Part shown: piece after piece, positions 33,557 through 41,318 of the stretch
How positions within the stretch are numbered: the stretch's first letter is position 1
Layout: each line of letters starts with the position of its first letter
Assembly (NCBI GenBank): GCA_964460345.1
Contig: CAYWRO010000008.1
Location: 14,588-78,587 of the forward strand
Reading direction: 5' to 3'
From: CAYWRO01 sp964460345
GTDB lineage: Bacteria; Planctomycetota; Phycisphaerae; Phycisphaerales; UBA1924
DNA: 64,000 bases
Program-made: the position numbers and the translations under genes
The notes under the pieces: model-generated
What the model was told of the DNA's origin: nothing
Database searches by the model: none
Seen by the model: only the letters and a program-made list of their open reading frames with translations

Positions 33557-35173
33557 TTAGACCCGCGCCCGCGTCCAGCCACCGTGAAAGAACCGGCCGG
33601 CGAAGAGCACGCCGCGGAAGACCAGCTCCGAGCACATCGCGACCCACAGCCACGTGAGCCCGCCCTCCCAGGGGAAGGGGTTCTCGAGCACCCGCCCGCC
33701 GGGCAGTGCGAAATTCACGCCGCTGAGCGCGTAGCAGAGCGGCAGGCGGACGCCGTACGTCGTGATCCAGGTCAGCCACATCGCCGCCTTCACGTCGCCG
33801 GCGCCCCGCATGGCGGAGCGATAGACGATGGCGACCGCAAACGGAATCTGCACCACGCCCGCGATCTGGATTAATGGCGGGGTCAGGTTCATGTGAACTT
33901 CCTGCCCGGTGAGCAGGCTTGTAATCGCCTCGGGCAGGAGGACAAACAGCAGACCGAGCACGCCCATGACGCCGCAGGCGATCGCCGTGCAGCGTGAGAC
34001 TGAACTGCGCGCCAGGGCAGGACTTCCGGCGCCAAGATACTGCCCGACCAGCGTCGCCGCGGCGGTCCCCATGGCAAAGCCGGGCATGAAGGAGAAAGAC
34101 TCGATCCGGACGGCGACGGTGTGCGCCCCCATGACTTCCTCGCCGCTCTCGCGCCCGAGCTGCCCGACCATGAGCATGATGAGGAAGTTGCCGAACCACA
34201 TGCCCGCCGTCTCGGCGAAGTTTGGCAGGCCGAGGCGAACGAGCCGGCGCATGGTGTGCCAGTGCGGACGCAGACGCCGCCGCATCAGTCGAATCCCCCA
34301 AACGCCGCTGATGGCCATCCACAGGATGATGACAGTTCCAACGGTGTGGGCGATCAGCGTGCCCAGGGCGATTCCCCGCACGCCCAGGTCGAAGCTGAAC
34401 GGGTTGGCCAGGGACCTGCCGCCCCACTCGTCGCCTGCCCACTGCGGGATCTGCAGATCCACACCAGACAGGGCCCACGAGGCCGCCATGTTGACGACAT
34501 TGATGACCACCATCGCCATGAGCGGGCGCGCCGAATCACCCGCCCCCCGCGCGCAGGCGATTACGGCGAAAACGATTGACAGAAACGGCGTGCTCGCCGC
34601 GACGACCATCATGTAGGCCTCGAACATCCCGATCGCCTCATCGGAGAGGGCCATGATGCGGGCCACGGGAACAGCACCGATGCTGATGAGAAAGGCCAGG
34701 GCAATGCCGGCCACGACGGCGAGGATGACCGTCTGGCCGAGCACGGCATTGGCCACGGCCATCCGCCCGCCGCCGATGCTGCGGCTGACCAGGGCCGTCG
34801 CGCCCACGCCGATCGCCATGACGATCAGCCCCACGAACCAGAGGATGATGCTGGCGGCCCCGATCGCGCTGGTTGCCGGAGCGCCCGCCCCGTCCGGCAG
34901 GTGTGCCGCGAGCACGGTATCCACCAGCCCCACAAGGCTGTTGAGGAAAGATTCCACCAGCACGGGCCAGGAGAGGATCCAGATGGCCCGATTCATGGTC
35001 AGGCCTGCCAGTCGGCCCGTGCGAAGACGGCCGTCGGGGGTGAGGCCGTTCAACGCCCGGCGTGGGCGCGCAGCGGCTCCCTCGGGCGGCGATGCACCGC
35101 CACCCACCTCAAGACCTGTCCCCACCGGCGGCTGAGCCACCGAAGAGGCTTCATTGCGTTCGCTATCGGTCAC
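33557..35173 (-). CDS. MATE-family multidrug/Na+ antiporter
   Basis: 538 residues. About 12 transmembrane segments follow a hydrophilic N-terminal extension of about 75 residues. The first helix region (IWILSWPVLVESFLNSLVGLVD) begins the MATE fold. ATALVSRSIGGGRMAVANAVLGQ and the equivalent segment in the second half, AAATLVGQYLGAGSPALARSS, are the duplicated MATE signatures. The family exports cationic drugs or metabolites using Na+ or H+. The GTG at 35173 is a reasonable start; internal alternatives near the first helix cannot be excluded. It ends 13 bp from the convergent PpiD-like gene. Confidence 0.88.
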   Translation of the reverse strand: MTDSERNEASSVAQPPVGTGLEVGGGASPPEGAAARPRRALNGLTPDGRLRTGRLAGLTMNRAIWILSWPVLVESFLNSLVGLVDTVLAAHLPDGAGAPATSAIGAASIILWFVGLIVMAIGVGATALVSRSIGGGRMAVANAVLGQTVILAVVAGIALAFLISIGAVPVARIMALSDEAIGMFEAYMMVVAASTPFLSIVFAVIACARGAGDSARPLMAMVVINVVNMAASWALSGVDLQIPQWAGDEWGGRSLANPFSFDLGVRGIALGTLIAHTVGTVIILWMAISGVWGIRLMRRRLRPHWHTMRRLVRLGLPNFAETAGMWFGNFLIMLMVGQLGRESGEEVMGAHTVAVRIESFSFMPGFAMGTAAATLVGQYLGAGSPALARSSVSRCTAIACGVMGVLGLLFVLLPEAITSLLTGQEVHMNLTPPLIQIAGVVQIPFAVAIVYRSAMRGAGDVKAAMWLTWITTYGVRLPLCYALSGVNFALPGGRVLENPFPWEGGLTWLWVAMCSELVFRGVLFAGRFFHGGWTRARV

Positions 35174-35307
35174 TGTTGCCCGCCCGTGTAACTTCACGCC
35201 GCCTGGAGCGGCGCGCAAGTCCGATCGTAGCACGGAGGGACCGGTCCAAGGAGGTGGTCGAGCAGTTTGTCCCCTCCAGTTGACCAATAGCGCAAAAGCG
35301 CAGCCGA

Positions 35308-35334
35308 GCAGCGCGGGGAGACTTCCCGCGCTGC
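35308..35334. other. perfect 10-bp hairpin in the gap between the MATE and PEP-CTERM-like genes
   Basis: GCAGCGCGGG, loop GAGACTT, CCCGCGCTGC: a perfect 10-bp stem. It lies downstream of the PEP-CTERM-like gene (stop at 35391, minus strand) and upstream of the MATE start. It is a likely 3' end of the former transcript although no T-run is present. The rest of the gap (35174-35390) shows no gene. Confidence 0.5.
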
Positions 35335-35390
35335 CGGCCGGAGACACGCAAGTCGTGTGTGTGGTCGTGGTGGGAGGGGTGCTTCCGAGG

Positions 35391-35957
35391 TTAACGGCGG
35401 CGGCGGAGCGCCAGCCCGCCAAGCCCGAGGAACGCAGCCGCCGCGGCGGGGGCGGGGACAGGGACGGCTTGGGCTATGGCAGTACCCGTAACGGTAACGT
35501 TTGTGGGGACAATTGCCTGATGCGAGTACGCGCTCAGTGAGTTGACCTGAAGCGTGGCGCGGATGGTTCCGTCCGGCAGCGCCTCGGAGAGCACATCGAA
35601 ACTGAAGCCATTGGGAAACGTAAGGCTGCCGCTCGAATCAAAATGGCCGTTGTAGAAGGTGCTCGGCATCGCAGCGAACGCGCCCGCGGCGACCAGTTCA
35701 TCGGGGGTGACATCGCCGAAGGCCAACGGGTTCAGGTTGACTGGTCCGAAGAGATTGGCATGCAGAGTGATCTCAGTGATTTCGATAGACCACGTGTAGC
35801 CCGCCGCGGCATCCAGCACTGCCGCGCTTGTGACCGATGCGGAGTTGCCCGCGGTCGTGTTGAGCGAGAACGGAAGTGTCACAATGGCATCCGCGCTGGC
35901 CGCGGCAGTAAGTCCCAGAAGCGTGCCGGCAGCAACGGTAACAAGTGCGAGTCTCAT
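35391..35957 (-). CDS. exported PEP-CTERM-like surface protein
   Basis: 188 residues. A signal peptide (ALVTVAAGTLLGLTAAASAD) is followed by a beta-rich, Thr/Ser/Asn-rich domain of unknown function. The C-terminus VPVPAPAAAAAFLGLGGLA ending in four Arg is a PEP-CTERM-like sorting signal with PAP in place of PEP, a variant common in planctomycetes. It would be processed by an exosortase and sorted to the surface. The ATG at 35957 has GGAG about 10 nt upstream. Neighbours do not suggest a specific pathway. Confidence 0.78.
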   Translation of the reverse strand: MRLALVTVAAGTLLGLTAAASADAIVTLPFSLNTTAGNSASVTSAAVLDAAAGYTWSIEITEITLHANLFGPVNLNPLAFGDVTPDELVAAGAFAAMPSTFYNGHFDSSGSLTFPNGFSFDVLSEALPDGTIRATLQVNSLSAYSHQAIVPTNVTVTGTAIAQAVPVPAPAAAAAFLGLGGLALRRRR

Positions 35958-36143
35958 GTGGTGATACTCCGAAACAAAGACATCGGGTGGTTGCCGCGGC
36001 CAAACACATCCGCAGCCGATTCCCCGGTGACGAAACGAACATACCCGCGCCCTGTCCGACGACCAGCGCGTGCGGTGCACGAAAAGTCGTTCACGTTCCG
36101 ACTGTGCCAACCTGTGAAGCTGGGGGAATCTGGAGACCCCTGC

Positions 36144-37337
36144 TCACGCCAGAATGTGCTTGAGCAGGTCCGGTATTCCCTGGCCCCGTGTGGCGATCGT
36201 CTCGACAATGGGGCGTCGGCCGGCGACGTCGCGAAGGTCGCGGACAAGCTCATGTTCGCCAGGATGGTCCGCCTTGTTGCAGACAAACACGTCGGCGATC
36301 TCGAGAATTCCCGCCTTGTCCATCTGAACGGCGTCACCCATGCCGGGTGTCAGCACAACGAGCGTCTTGTCGACGTGTGTGCGAATCCTGGTTTCGTTCT
36401 GTCCGGCCCCCACGGTTTCGACGAAAACGGTTTCATACGCGTCTTCGCCGGTGTGGGCCCCCCCGATCAACTCAACGATCTCATCCAGCGCCCGATAATC
36501 CTCGCCGCTGATCGCCAGTGATCGATAAAAGACGGCCTCGTCCAGGCTGTTGAAGTCGACCCGCAGCCGGTCTCCCAGGAGCGCGCCGCTCGTGATCGGG
36601 CTCATCGGGTCGAAGGCAACGACGGCGCAGCGCCCGAGCGAAGGGTCCTGCTTCGCCGCACGGGTGTACTCCCCAGCGAGTTGCGCCACCAGGGTGCTTT
36701 TTCCCGCCCCCGGGGAGCCGGTCACGCCGATGACCCGCCGCGGCCGCCGTCGCTTTGCCTCGGCGCAGCACGGGCGGCCGTCGTGGACGAGAGAGATGTT
36801 CCGTGCAAGCTGGGCGGTGGCATTGTTGCCGGACGTCTCCGCGACGGAGGCCGCCCCTGCGACAAACGGCGGCCGCTGGCCGGTTGCCAGCACCGCCTCG
36901 CGGACCGAATCGACGATCTGCTGCAGCCCCGTCCCCGTCGTGAAGCAGCGGGCCACCCCCGCCTCTTTCAAGGCCGTCAAGTCCTCCTGAGGGAGGATGC
37001 CCCCCATGTAAATCGGAATGTCCGGACGGCCCAGTTCCTTCAGCGAGTCCACCAACTTCGGGCCGAGCACCAGGTGCGAGTTGCTCATCATGCTCGCGGC
37101 GATCACGTCGCAGTCCTCATCCCGGGCCGAGATGGCCAGGGAGCGGGGGGTCTGCCACAAGCCGGAGTAGATCACGTGAATCCCGGAATCCCGAAGGGCC
37201 CGGGCGATGACCTTGACGCCGCGGTCATGCCCGTCCAGGCCCATCTTGCCCAGCAGCACACGCGGGCGGTGGGGCAGGTCCGCGCAGCGATCCTTCTTCT
37301 CAAACTCGGTGGTGGGGTTGGTCAGGGTTTCAGTCAT
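36144..37337 (-). CDS. cobalamin-binding mutase subunit fused to MeaB/ArgK-type GTPase chaperone
   Basis: 397 residues with two domains. Residues 24-150 are a mutase B12 domain: VLLGKMGLDGHDRGVKVIAR has the DxHxxG motif at 35-40 with the cobalt ligand His37, and IPIYMGGILPQ closes the domain. Residues 200-397 are a MeaB-like P-loop GTPase: GVTGSPGAGKST (Walker A 207-215), VVAFDPMSP, GALLGDRLRV, FVETVGAGQNE and VFVCNKADHPGE. The GTPase loads and repairs adenosylcobalamin on the mutase. This is the order of the first two domains of IcmF, with the mutase domain separately encoded at 25939-27723. The ATG at 37337 starts MTETLTNPTTEF; a longer frame is not supported. Confidence 0.9.
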   Translation of the reverse strand: MTETLTNPTTEFEKKDRCADLPHRPRVLLGKMGLDGHDRGVKVIARALRDSGIHVIYSGLWQTPRSLAISARDEDCDVIAASMMSNSHLVLGPKLVDSLKELGRPDIPIYMGGILPQEDLTALKEAGVARCFTTGTGLQQIVDSVREAVLATGQRPPFVAGAASVAETSGNNATAQLARNISLVHDGRPCCAEAKRRRPRRVIGVTGSPGAGKSTLVAQLAGEYTRAAKQDPSLGRCAVVAFDPMSPITSGALLGDRLRVDFNSLDEAVFYRSLAISGEDYRALDEIVELIGGAHTGEDAYETVFVETVGAGQNETRIRTHVDKTLVVLTPGMGDAVQMDKAGILEIADVFVCNKADHPGEHELVRDLRDVAGRRPIVETIATRGQGIPDLLKHILA

Positions 37338-37628
37338 GGGCTGGGCTGCTCTGCGATCCTTCGAAAGCCCCGGCCGGGAGAGAAAGCTGGGGTCGCTGCA
37401 ACCATAGGCGACACGCCAGGAAATGGGATCCCCTACACGGGGGGCTCCGGGAACCCGCGAAAGTTCAAGCTTCTGCCGCCTCGCCGGCCTTGCGGGTTGC
37501 CGTCCCTCCTTGGAGAGGGCTCGAAATCTGCTGGCGAGCCGGGCCCTGATCGGGTACTGTGATGAGCGCATCCACAGCGGCGGCTTTCTGTCGACCCGTC
37601 GGATGGTCTGTTTCTCTTGGAGCGAGTT

Positions 37629-38372
37629 ATGTCCGACCAGGGCGCGCCGGGGAAGGTGTGCATCAATTGCAATCGCGACTGTTCGAATCGTCCCCGGGTC
37701 AAGGACCGTGCCGGGCGATACGTCTGCCGCGAGTGCCTGAATCAGATGAAGGCGACCGGCCAAACGCTCCCGCCGCCGCCCCGGGCGGCGCGTCCGGCGG
37801 CCGCGCCGCCGACGAGCGCTGAACCGGACGTTCTCGCAGCGCTGGTGGACGATGCCGTCTCCCGGCAGCCGGAGTCATGCCCGCACTGCGGCGTGCCCGC
37901 GCAGTCCGGCGCTGTCCTGTGCGTGCATTGCGGGTACAACCGTGAGACGGGCAAGTCGATCCACACCCGGGTGGAAAAGCCGAAGAAGGAAAAGGGTGAG
38001 AAGTCTGAGCGGCGCTTCGGCGGCGGAGGCGGGGGAAGCGACACCGGCGCTGTGGTTGCAGGTGCTATGTCCTTCGTTGTGCTCGCCGCCGTCTTCGGCT
38101 TTGCGTTCACAAGTCAGGAGGCAGCCGCGGGTTATCTCCTGCTCCAGGGGCTCTTCGGCCTGGTGGTGTCGATCACCGTGCTGGTGTTCGCGTTCATGGA
38201 AGATGTAGCGACCGGCTTTCTGACGCTGTGCGTGCCGTTTTACATCCTCTACTTCGTGTACGGCAAGTGTGAGAGCGCCTATGTAAAGGTGCTCTTCAGC
38301 GTCAACATCATCGCCAACATCGGCGCCGTCTACATCAATATCAATCAGATGACGGGGCCGGGGATAACCTGA
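37629..38372 (+). CDS. membrane protein with two zinc ribbons
   Basis: 247 residues, function unknown. The N-terminal half has two Cys clusters: CINCNRDC with the following CRECLNQM, and CPHCGVPAQSG with CVHCGYNRETG. A Pro/Ala-rich linker separates them. After a Lys/Glu-rich and Gly-rich stretch come four hydrophobic segments, from AGAMSFVVLAAVFGFAF to VKVLFSVNIIANIGAVYI. GGAGCG lies 7 nt before the ATG at 37629. It is probably an inner-membrane protein with cytoplasmic ribbons. The DUF2752 gene follows within 5 bp, suggesting one transcript. The 291 bp upstream (37338-37628) show no gene. Confidence 0.75.
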   Translation: MSDQGAPGKVCINCNRDCSNRPRVKDRAGRYVCRECLNQMKATGQTLPPPPRAARPAAAPPTSAEPDVLAALVDDAVSRQPESCPHCGVPAQSGAVLCVHCGYNRETGKSIHTRVEKPKKEKGEKSERRFGGGGGGSDTGAVVAGAMSFVVLAAVFGFAFTSQEAAAGYLLLQGLFGLVVSITVLVFAFMEDVATGFLTLCVPFYILYFVYGKCESAYVKVLFSVNIIANIGAVYININQMTGPGIT

Positions 38373-38376
38373 TGTG

Positions 38377-38784
38377 ATGGATTGCAGGCAGTCCACCCGC
38401 TGGCGGCTGCTCACCGCGGGAACGGTGGCGTTTGCCTGGTTCGTGGTGTTCGCCGCGTTTGTCCACCCGCCACACGGGACAGGCATCCCGCTCTGTTTCT
38501 GGCACTCGGTCTCGTCCGTGCGGTGCCCGGGCTGCGGGCTCTCTCGCAGCATCAGCAGCCTCGCGCACGGCCATTGGGCCGACAGCCTCCGGTATCACCC
38601 CTTCGGCTTCGCGGTTTTCGCGCTCTGCGCGGCGGTCGCGGCGATGAGCGTGCTCCGCCGGCCAAGCCGGGACAAGGCGGAGCCGCGGGCCTTTCGGGTC
38701 GGGTTCATCTGGTTCGCCGCGGCGTTCATCCTGATCGGCGCGGCCAGAACGGTGTGGGACATCCTCCGTCTGCACGGACCGTAG
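38377..38784 (+). CDS. DUF2752-family membrane protein
   Basis: 135 residues. Three hydrophobic segments surround the family signature CPGCGLSRSISSLAHGHWAD followed by SLRYHPFGFAVF, the CPxCGxTR and NPF-type motifs of DUF2752. The function of DUF2752 proteins is unknown. The gene starts at ATG 38377 (or the adjacent GTG 38374), only a few bases after the stop of the zinc-ribbon gene, so the two are probably co-transcribed. Confidence 0.82.
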   Translation: MDCRQSTRWRLLTAGTVAFAWFVVFAAFVHPPHGTGIPLCFWHSVSSVRCPGCGLSRSISSLAHGHWADSLRYHPFGFAVFALCAAVAAMSVLRRPSRDKAEPRAFRVGFIWFAAAFILIGAARTVWDILRLHGP

Positions 38785-38939
38785 CCGGAGCGACCGCGTA
38801 ACCGCGCTCTGCTCGCGCACCGCTTGCCGCGCGCATAAACTTCAATCGAATGACCGGCGACCTCTCTCTGCCCGTCCTGCCATCGCCCTCAGTCCCTCCG
38901 CGGGGCCGGTCGGCGGCTGCGCACCTTGATCACGAGGCC

Positions 38940-40412
38940 ATGGAGAAGAAGGAGAAGTGCGCCGTTTTCGGCATCTGGAACGGCGTGAAGGCCCACGGGG
39001 CGGGAAGCAACGGGACGACCACCCCGCGCGGCGACGCCGCCAACATCACCTACATGGGCCTCTACGCCCTGCAGCACCGCGGCCAGGAGTCTTCCGGCAT
39101 CGCCGTGACGGACGGGCTGGCGATCCACGGGCACACGGGGATGGGCCTGGTGCCGGAGGTCTTCAGCGGTCTCGTGCTGGCCGAGCTCGAGCGGCGCAAT
39201 GGCGGGGGCGGGAGCGGGGGGGCGATCGGACACAACCGCTACTCCACCGCCGGCGGTTCGCGGGCGTGCAACGCCCAGCCGCTCGTCGAGACCTTCTACG
39301 GCGGCCAGGTCGCCGTCGCCCACAACGGCAACCTCATCAACGCCGCGGCGTTCCGCGACCAGTTCGGGCGGGCCGGGCACCTCTTCCACACGACCAGCGA
39401 CACGGAGGTGATCATCCACCTCCTGGCGGCGCCGGAGCAGCAGAGCGCCGTCGACCCCCTTGCGGCGACGCTGCGGCGGCTGCAGGGGGCCTTTTCGCTC
39501 GTCTTTCTCTTTCCCGACCGGATTGAGGCGGCTCGCGACCCGCACGGGTGGCGGCCGCTCGTGCTCGGCGAGCTGCCTGACGGCCGCCCGGTCGTCGCCA
39601 GCGAGACCATCGCCCTGGACGTCATCGCGGCGAAGTACATCCGCGAGGTGGAGCCCGGGGAGATCGTCCGGCTGGATGACAACGGCGTGCATTCGCGCCG
39701 CTTCGCCGACCGCGCGGAGCGGCCCGCCTACTGCGTCTTTGAGCACGTTTACTTCGCCAACCCCGCCAGCACCGTCTTCGGCCAGAACGTGCAGATCGTC
39801 CGCGAGTCTCTCGGGGCGCGTCTCGCGGCGGAGGCCCCGGTCGAGGCCGACTGCGTGATGCCGATGCCCGACTCCGGGCGCTCCGCGGCCCAGGGGTACG
39901 CCGTCGCCAGCGGCATCCCGTACCGCGAGGGGATCGTGCCGAACCGCTACGTCGGCCGCACGTTCATCAAGCCGACGCAGGGGGAGCGCTCCGCCGCGGT
40001 GCGGCTCAAGCTCAACGTCATCCGCGACATCGTCGAGGGCAAGAAGCTGATCGTCGTCGACGATTCCATCGTCCGCGGCACGACGACGCGGCTGAAGATG
40101 CAGCAGATCCGCGCGGCGGGCGCGAAGGAGATCCACCTGCGGATCTCGTGCCCGCCGATCCGCCACCCGTGCTACTTCGGCGTCGACTTCGCGACGCGCG
40201 ACCAGCTCATCGCCCACAACCGCAGCGTCGAGGAGATCCGCGAGTTCCTCGGCGTGGATTCGCTGCACTTCCTCTCGATGGAAGGGATGCTCTCGTGCGT
40301 CAACCGCGACCAGGAGCATTACTGCACGGCGTGCTTCTCCGGCGACTACCGCCTCGATCTGGAGCACCCGACGACGGAGGAGGGCGTCAGCTCGCAGTTG
40401 CGGATGTTCTGA
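38940..40412 (+). CDS. purF: amidophosphoribosyltransferase (glutamine PRPP amidotransferase)
   Basis: 490 residues from ATG 38940; an in-frame ATG at 38850 would add 30 residues. It catalyses the first committed step of de novo purine synthesis. The N-terminal nucleophile Cys7 (KCAVFGIW) would be exposed after removal of a short propeptide. LQHRGQESSGIA, GHNRYSTAGG and NGNLINAAAFRD belong to the glutaminase domain. The PRPP loop VVDDSIVRGTTT is in the C-terminal domain. Cys residues in AYCVFEHVYF, HPCYFGVD and YCTACFSGD match the four ligands of the Bacillus-type [4Fe-4S] cluster, so this is the oxygen-labile Fe-S form. Confidence 0.95.
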   Translation: MEKKEKCAVFGIWNGVKAHGAGSNGTTTPRGDAANITYMGLYALQHRGQESSGIAVTDGLAIHGHTGMGLVPEVFSGLVLAELERRNGGGGSGGAIGHNRYSTAGGSRACNAQPLVETFYGGQVAVAHNGNLINAAAFRDQFGRAGHLFHTTSDTEVIIHLLAAPEQQSAVDPLAATLRRLQGAFSLVFLFPDRIEAARDPHGWRPLVLGELPDGRPVVASETIALDVIAAKYIREVEPGEIVRLDDNGVHSRRFADRAERPAYCVFEHVYFANPASTVFGQNVQIVRESLGARLAAEAPVEADCVMPMPDSGRSAAQGYAVASGIPYREGIVPNRYVGRTFIKPTQGERSAAVRLKLNVIRDIVEGKKLIVVDDSIVRGTTTRLKMQQIRAAGAKEIHLRISCPPIRHPCYFGVDFATRDQLIAHNRSVEEIREFLGVDSLHFLSMEGMLSCVNRDQEHYCTACFSGDYRLDLEHPTTEEGVSSQLRMF

Positions 40413-40424
40413 CGGCGCGCTGAA

Positions 40425-40477
40425 GAGGAACGCGGAGAGCGCAGGGGGAACGCAGGGGGCGCGGAGCGGGGGAGGGT
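40425..40477. repeat. purine-rich GGAACGCRGRGRGCGC repeat
   Basis: Two tandem, diverged copies of about 20 bp begin GGAACGC at 40427 and 40447. Each is followed by a purine run and a GCGC step. It fills most of the short gap between convergent purF and the following membrane-protein gene. Similar AACGCAGAG-type purine repeats are scattered in many bacterial genomes. Confidence 0.5.
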
Positions 40478-40490
40478 TATCCAAACAATC

Positions 40491-40955
40491 TCACGAAGCG
40501 TGCGGCGCGGGCACGTCTGCTTCGCCTCGCACTTCCCCGCACTCCGGGCATGCTGGCGCCTCAATGCCGCGCAGGTCGTAGCCGCAGTGGATGCAGATGG
40601 GGATGCCGGCGAGGACGAGCTGGCGGCGGACGCCGGTGCGCAGCTCGCGGAGCTTGGGCGCGTCGAAGACGACCGAAGCGGCGAAGACGATCACGACTGC
40701 TGCGGAGAGCAGGCGGCTGCCGCACAGCACGTTCGGGGCGAACACGGCCAGAAGGCACAGCGGGAGCAGGATGAAGAGCCACGAGTGTCCGCCGCGCATG
40801 CTGGTCAGTTCGCGATGGGCTTCGCGAAAGGCGGCGCGGCGCGCCGGGCCGCGGGGGAGCAGGCGCAGCTCGGCGATGCGCCACGACCACAGCCACCAGT
40901 CGATGATCCGGTAGCCGAGGCGGCCGTTCACCGGCGGGCCGTCGTTGGGCGACAT
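40491..40955 (-). CDS. small membrane protein with C-terminal CxHCGYDLRG zinc ribbon
   Basis: 154 residues, unknown function. A Trp-rich amphipathic region (YRIIDWWLWSWRIAEL) is followed by two transmembrane helices (WLFILLPLCLLAVFAPNVL and AAVVIVFAASVVF). The C-terminus has a zinc ribbon, CIHCGYDLRGIEAPACPECG, a motif very common on planctomycete small membrane proteins. The start is ATG 40955. It is divergent from mqnD across the 21-bp repeat array. Confidence 0.75.
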   Translation of the reverse strand: MSPNDGPPVNGRLGYRIIDWWLWSWRIAELRLLPRGPARRAAFREAHRELTSMRGGHSWLFILLPLCLLAVFAPNVLCGSRLLSAAVVIVFAASVVFDAPKLRELRTGVRRQLVLAGIPICIHCGYDLRGIEAPACPECGEVRGEADVPAPHAS

Positions 40956-41019
40956 CGGCCCATCGTAGGTGATGAACGCCTCCTTCCGGCCCGCCTGGCC
41001 GCCGCCGCGCTGTTATTCG

Positions 41020-41229
41020 GACCATCCGCGCAGCGCGGAAGCGCAACAACGGCGCGTTGCCGCGCTTCGGCGCGGCTTTGACGGGCGTCACGGCGCAATT
41101 GTCGCGCTGCAACACGGCGTTGAGGCGCGTCAAAATGACTTTGACGCGCGTCAAAGTCATTTTGACGCGCTTCCAAGCCGTCTTGAAGCGCGACAATTGC
41201 GCGATGAAGGGCCTCAGCGCCCGTTTGTC
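41020..41229. repeat. 21-bp-period degenerate repeat array 3 (GCGC...TTGAC units)
   Basis: The 363-bp divergent gap between genes starting at 40955 and 41319 is mostly a tandem repeat of ten 21-bp units. Nine units in register begin at 41041, 41062, 41083, 41104, 41125, 41146, 41167, 41188 and 41209; seven begin GCGC and the units at 41083 and 41209 begin GGGC. Many end TTGAC, TTGAG or TTGAA. Units at 41125 and 41146 are exact reverse complements of each other. The period equals that of the arrays at 12.7 and 23.9 kb. No gene or conserved promoter is apparent; the array must lie within or between the two divergent promoters. Confidence 0.9.
41125..41170. repeat. perfect 46-bp palindrome within repeat array 3
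   Basis: The sequence from 41125 to 41170 equals its own reverse complement at every position. Each half holds GCGCGTCAAAATGAC-TTTGAC, so smaller inverted repeats (GTCAAA/TTTGAC) are nested inside. It could extrude as a cruciform or form a long RNA hairpin. Confidence 0.92.
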
Positions 41230-41318
41230 GCCCGATGGCGGGCCTGCACGGCCCGGAGAGGGGCTCGCCGCGGCCGAAGAGGGTTCCCGCTCGCCACCGG
41301 ACCTACATTCCCCGCGAC

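Noticed and set aside
38889..40484. A minus-strand open frame of 531 codons opposite purF
   Set aside because: purF has all catalytic and Fe-S residues on the plus strand; the antisense frame has none.
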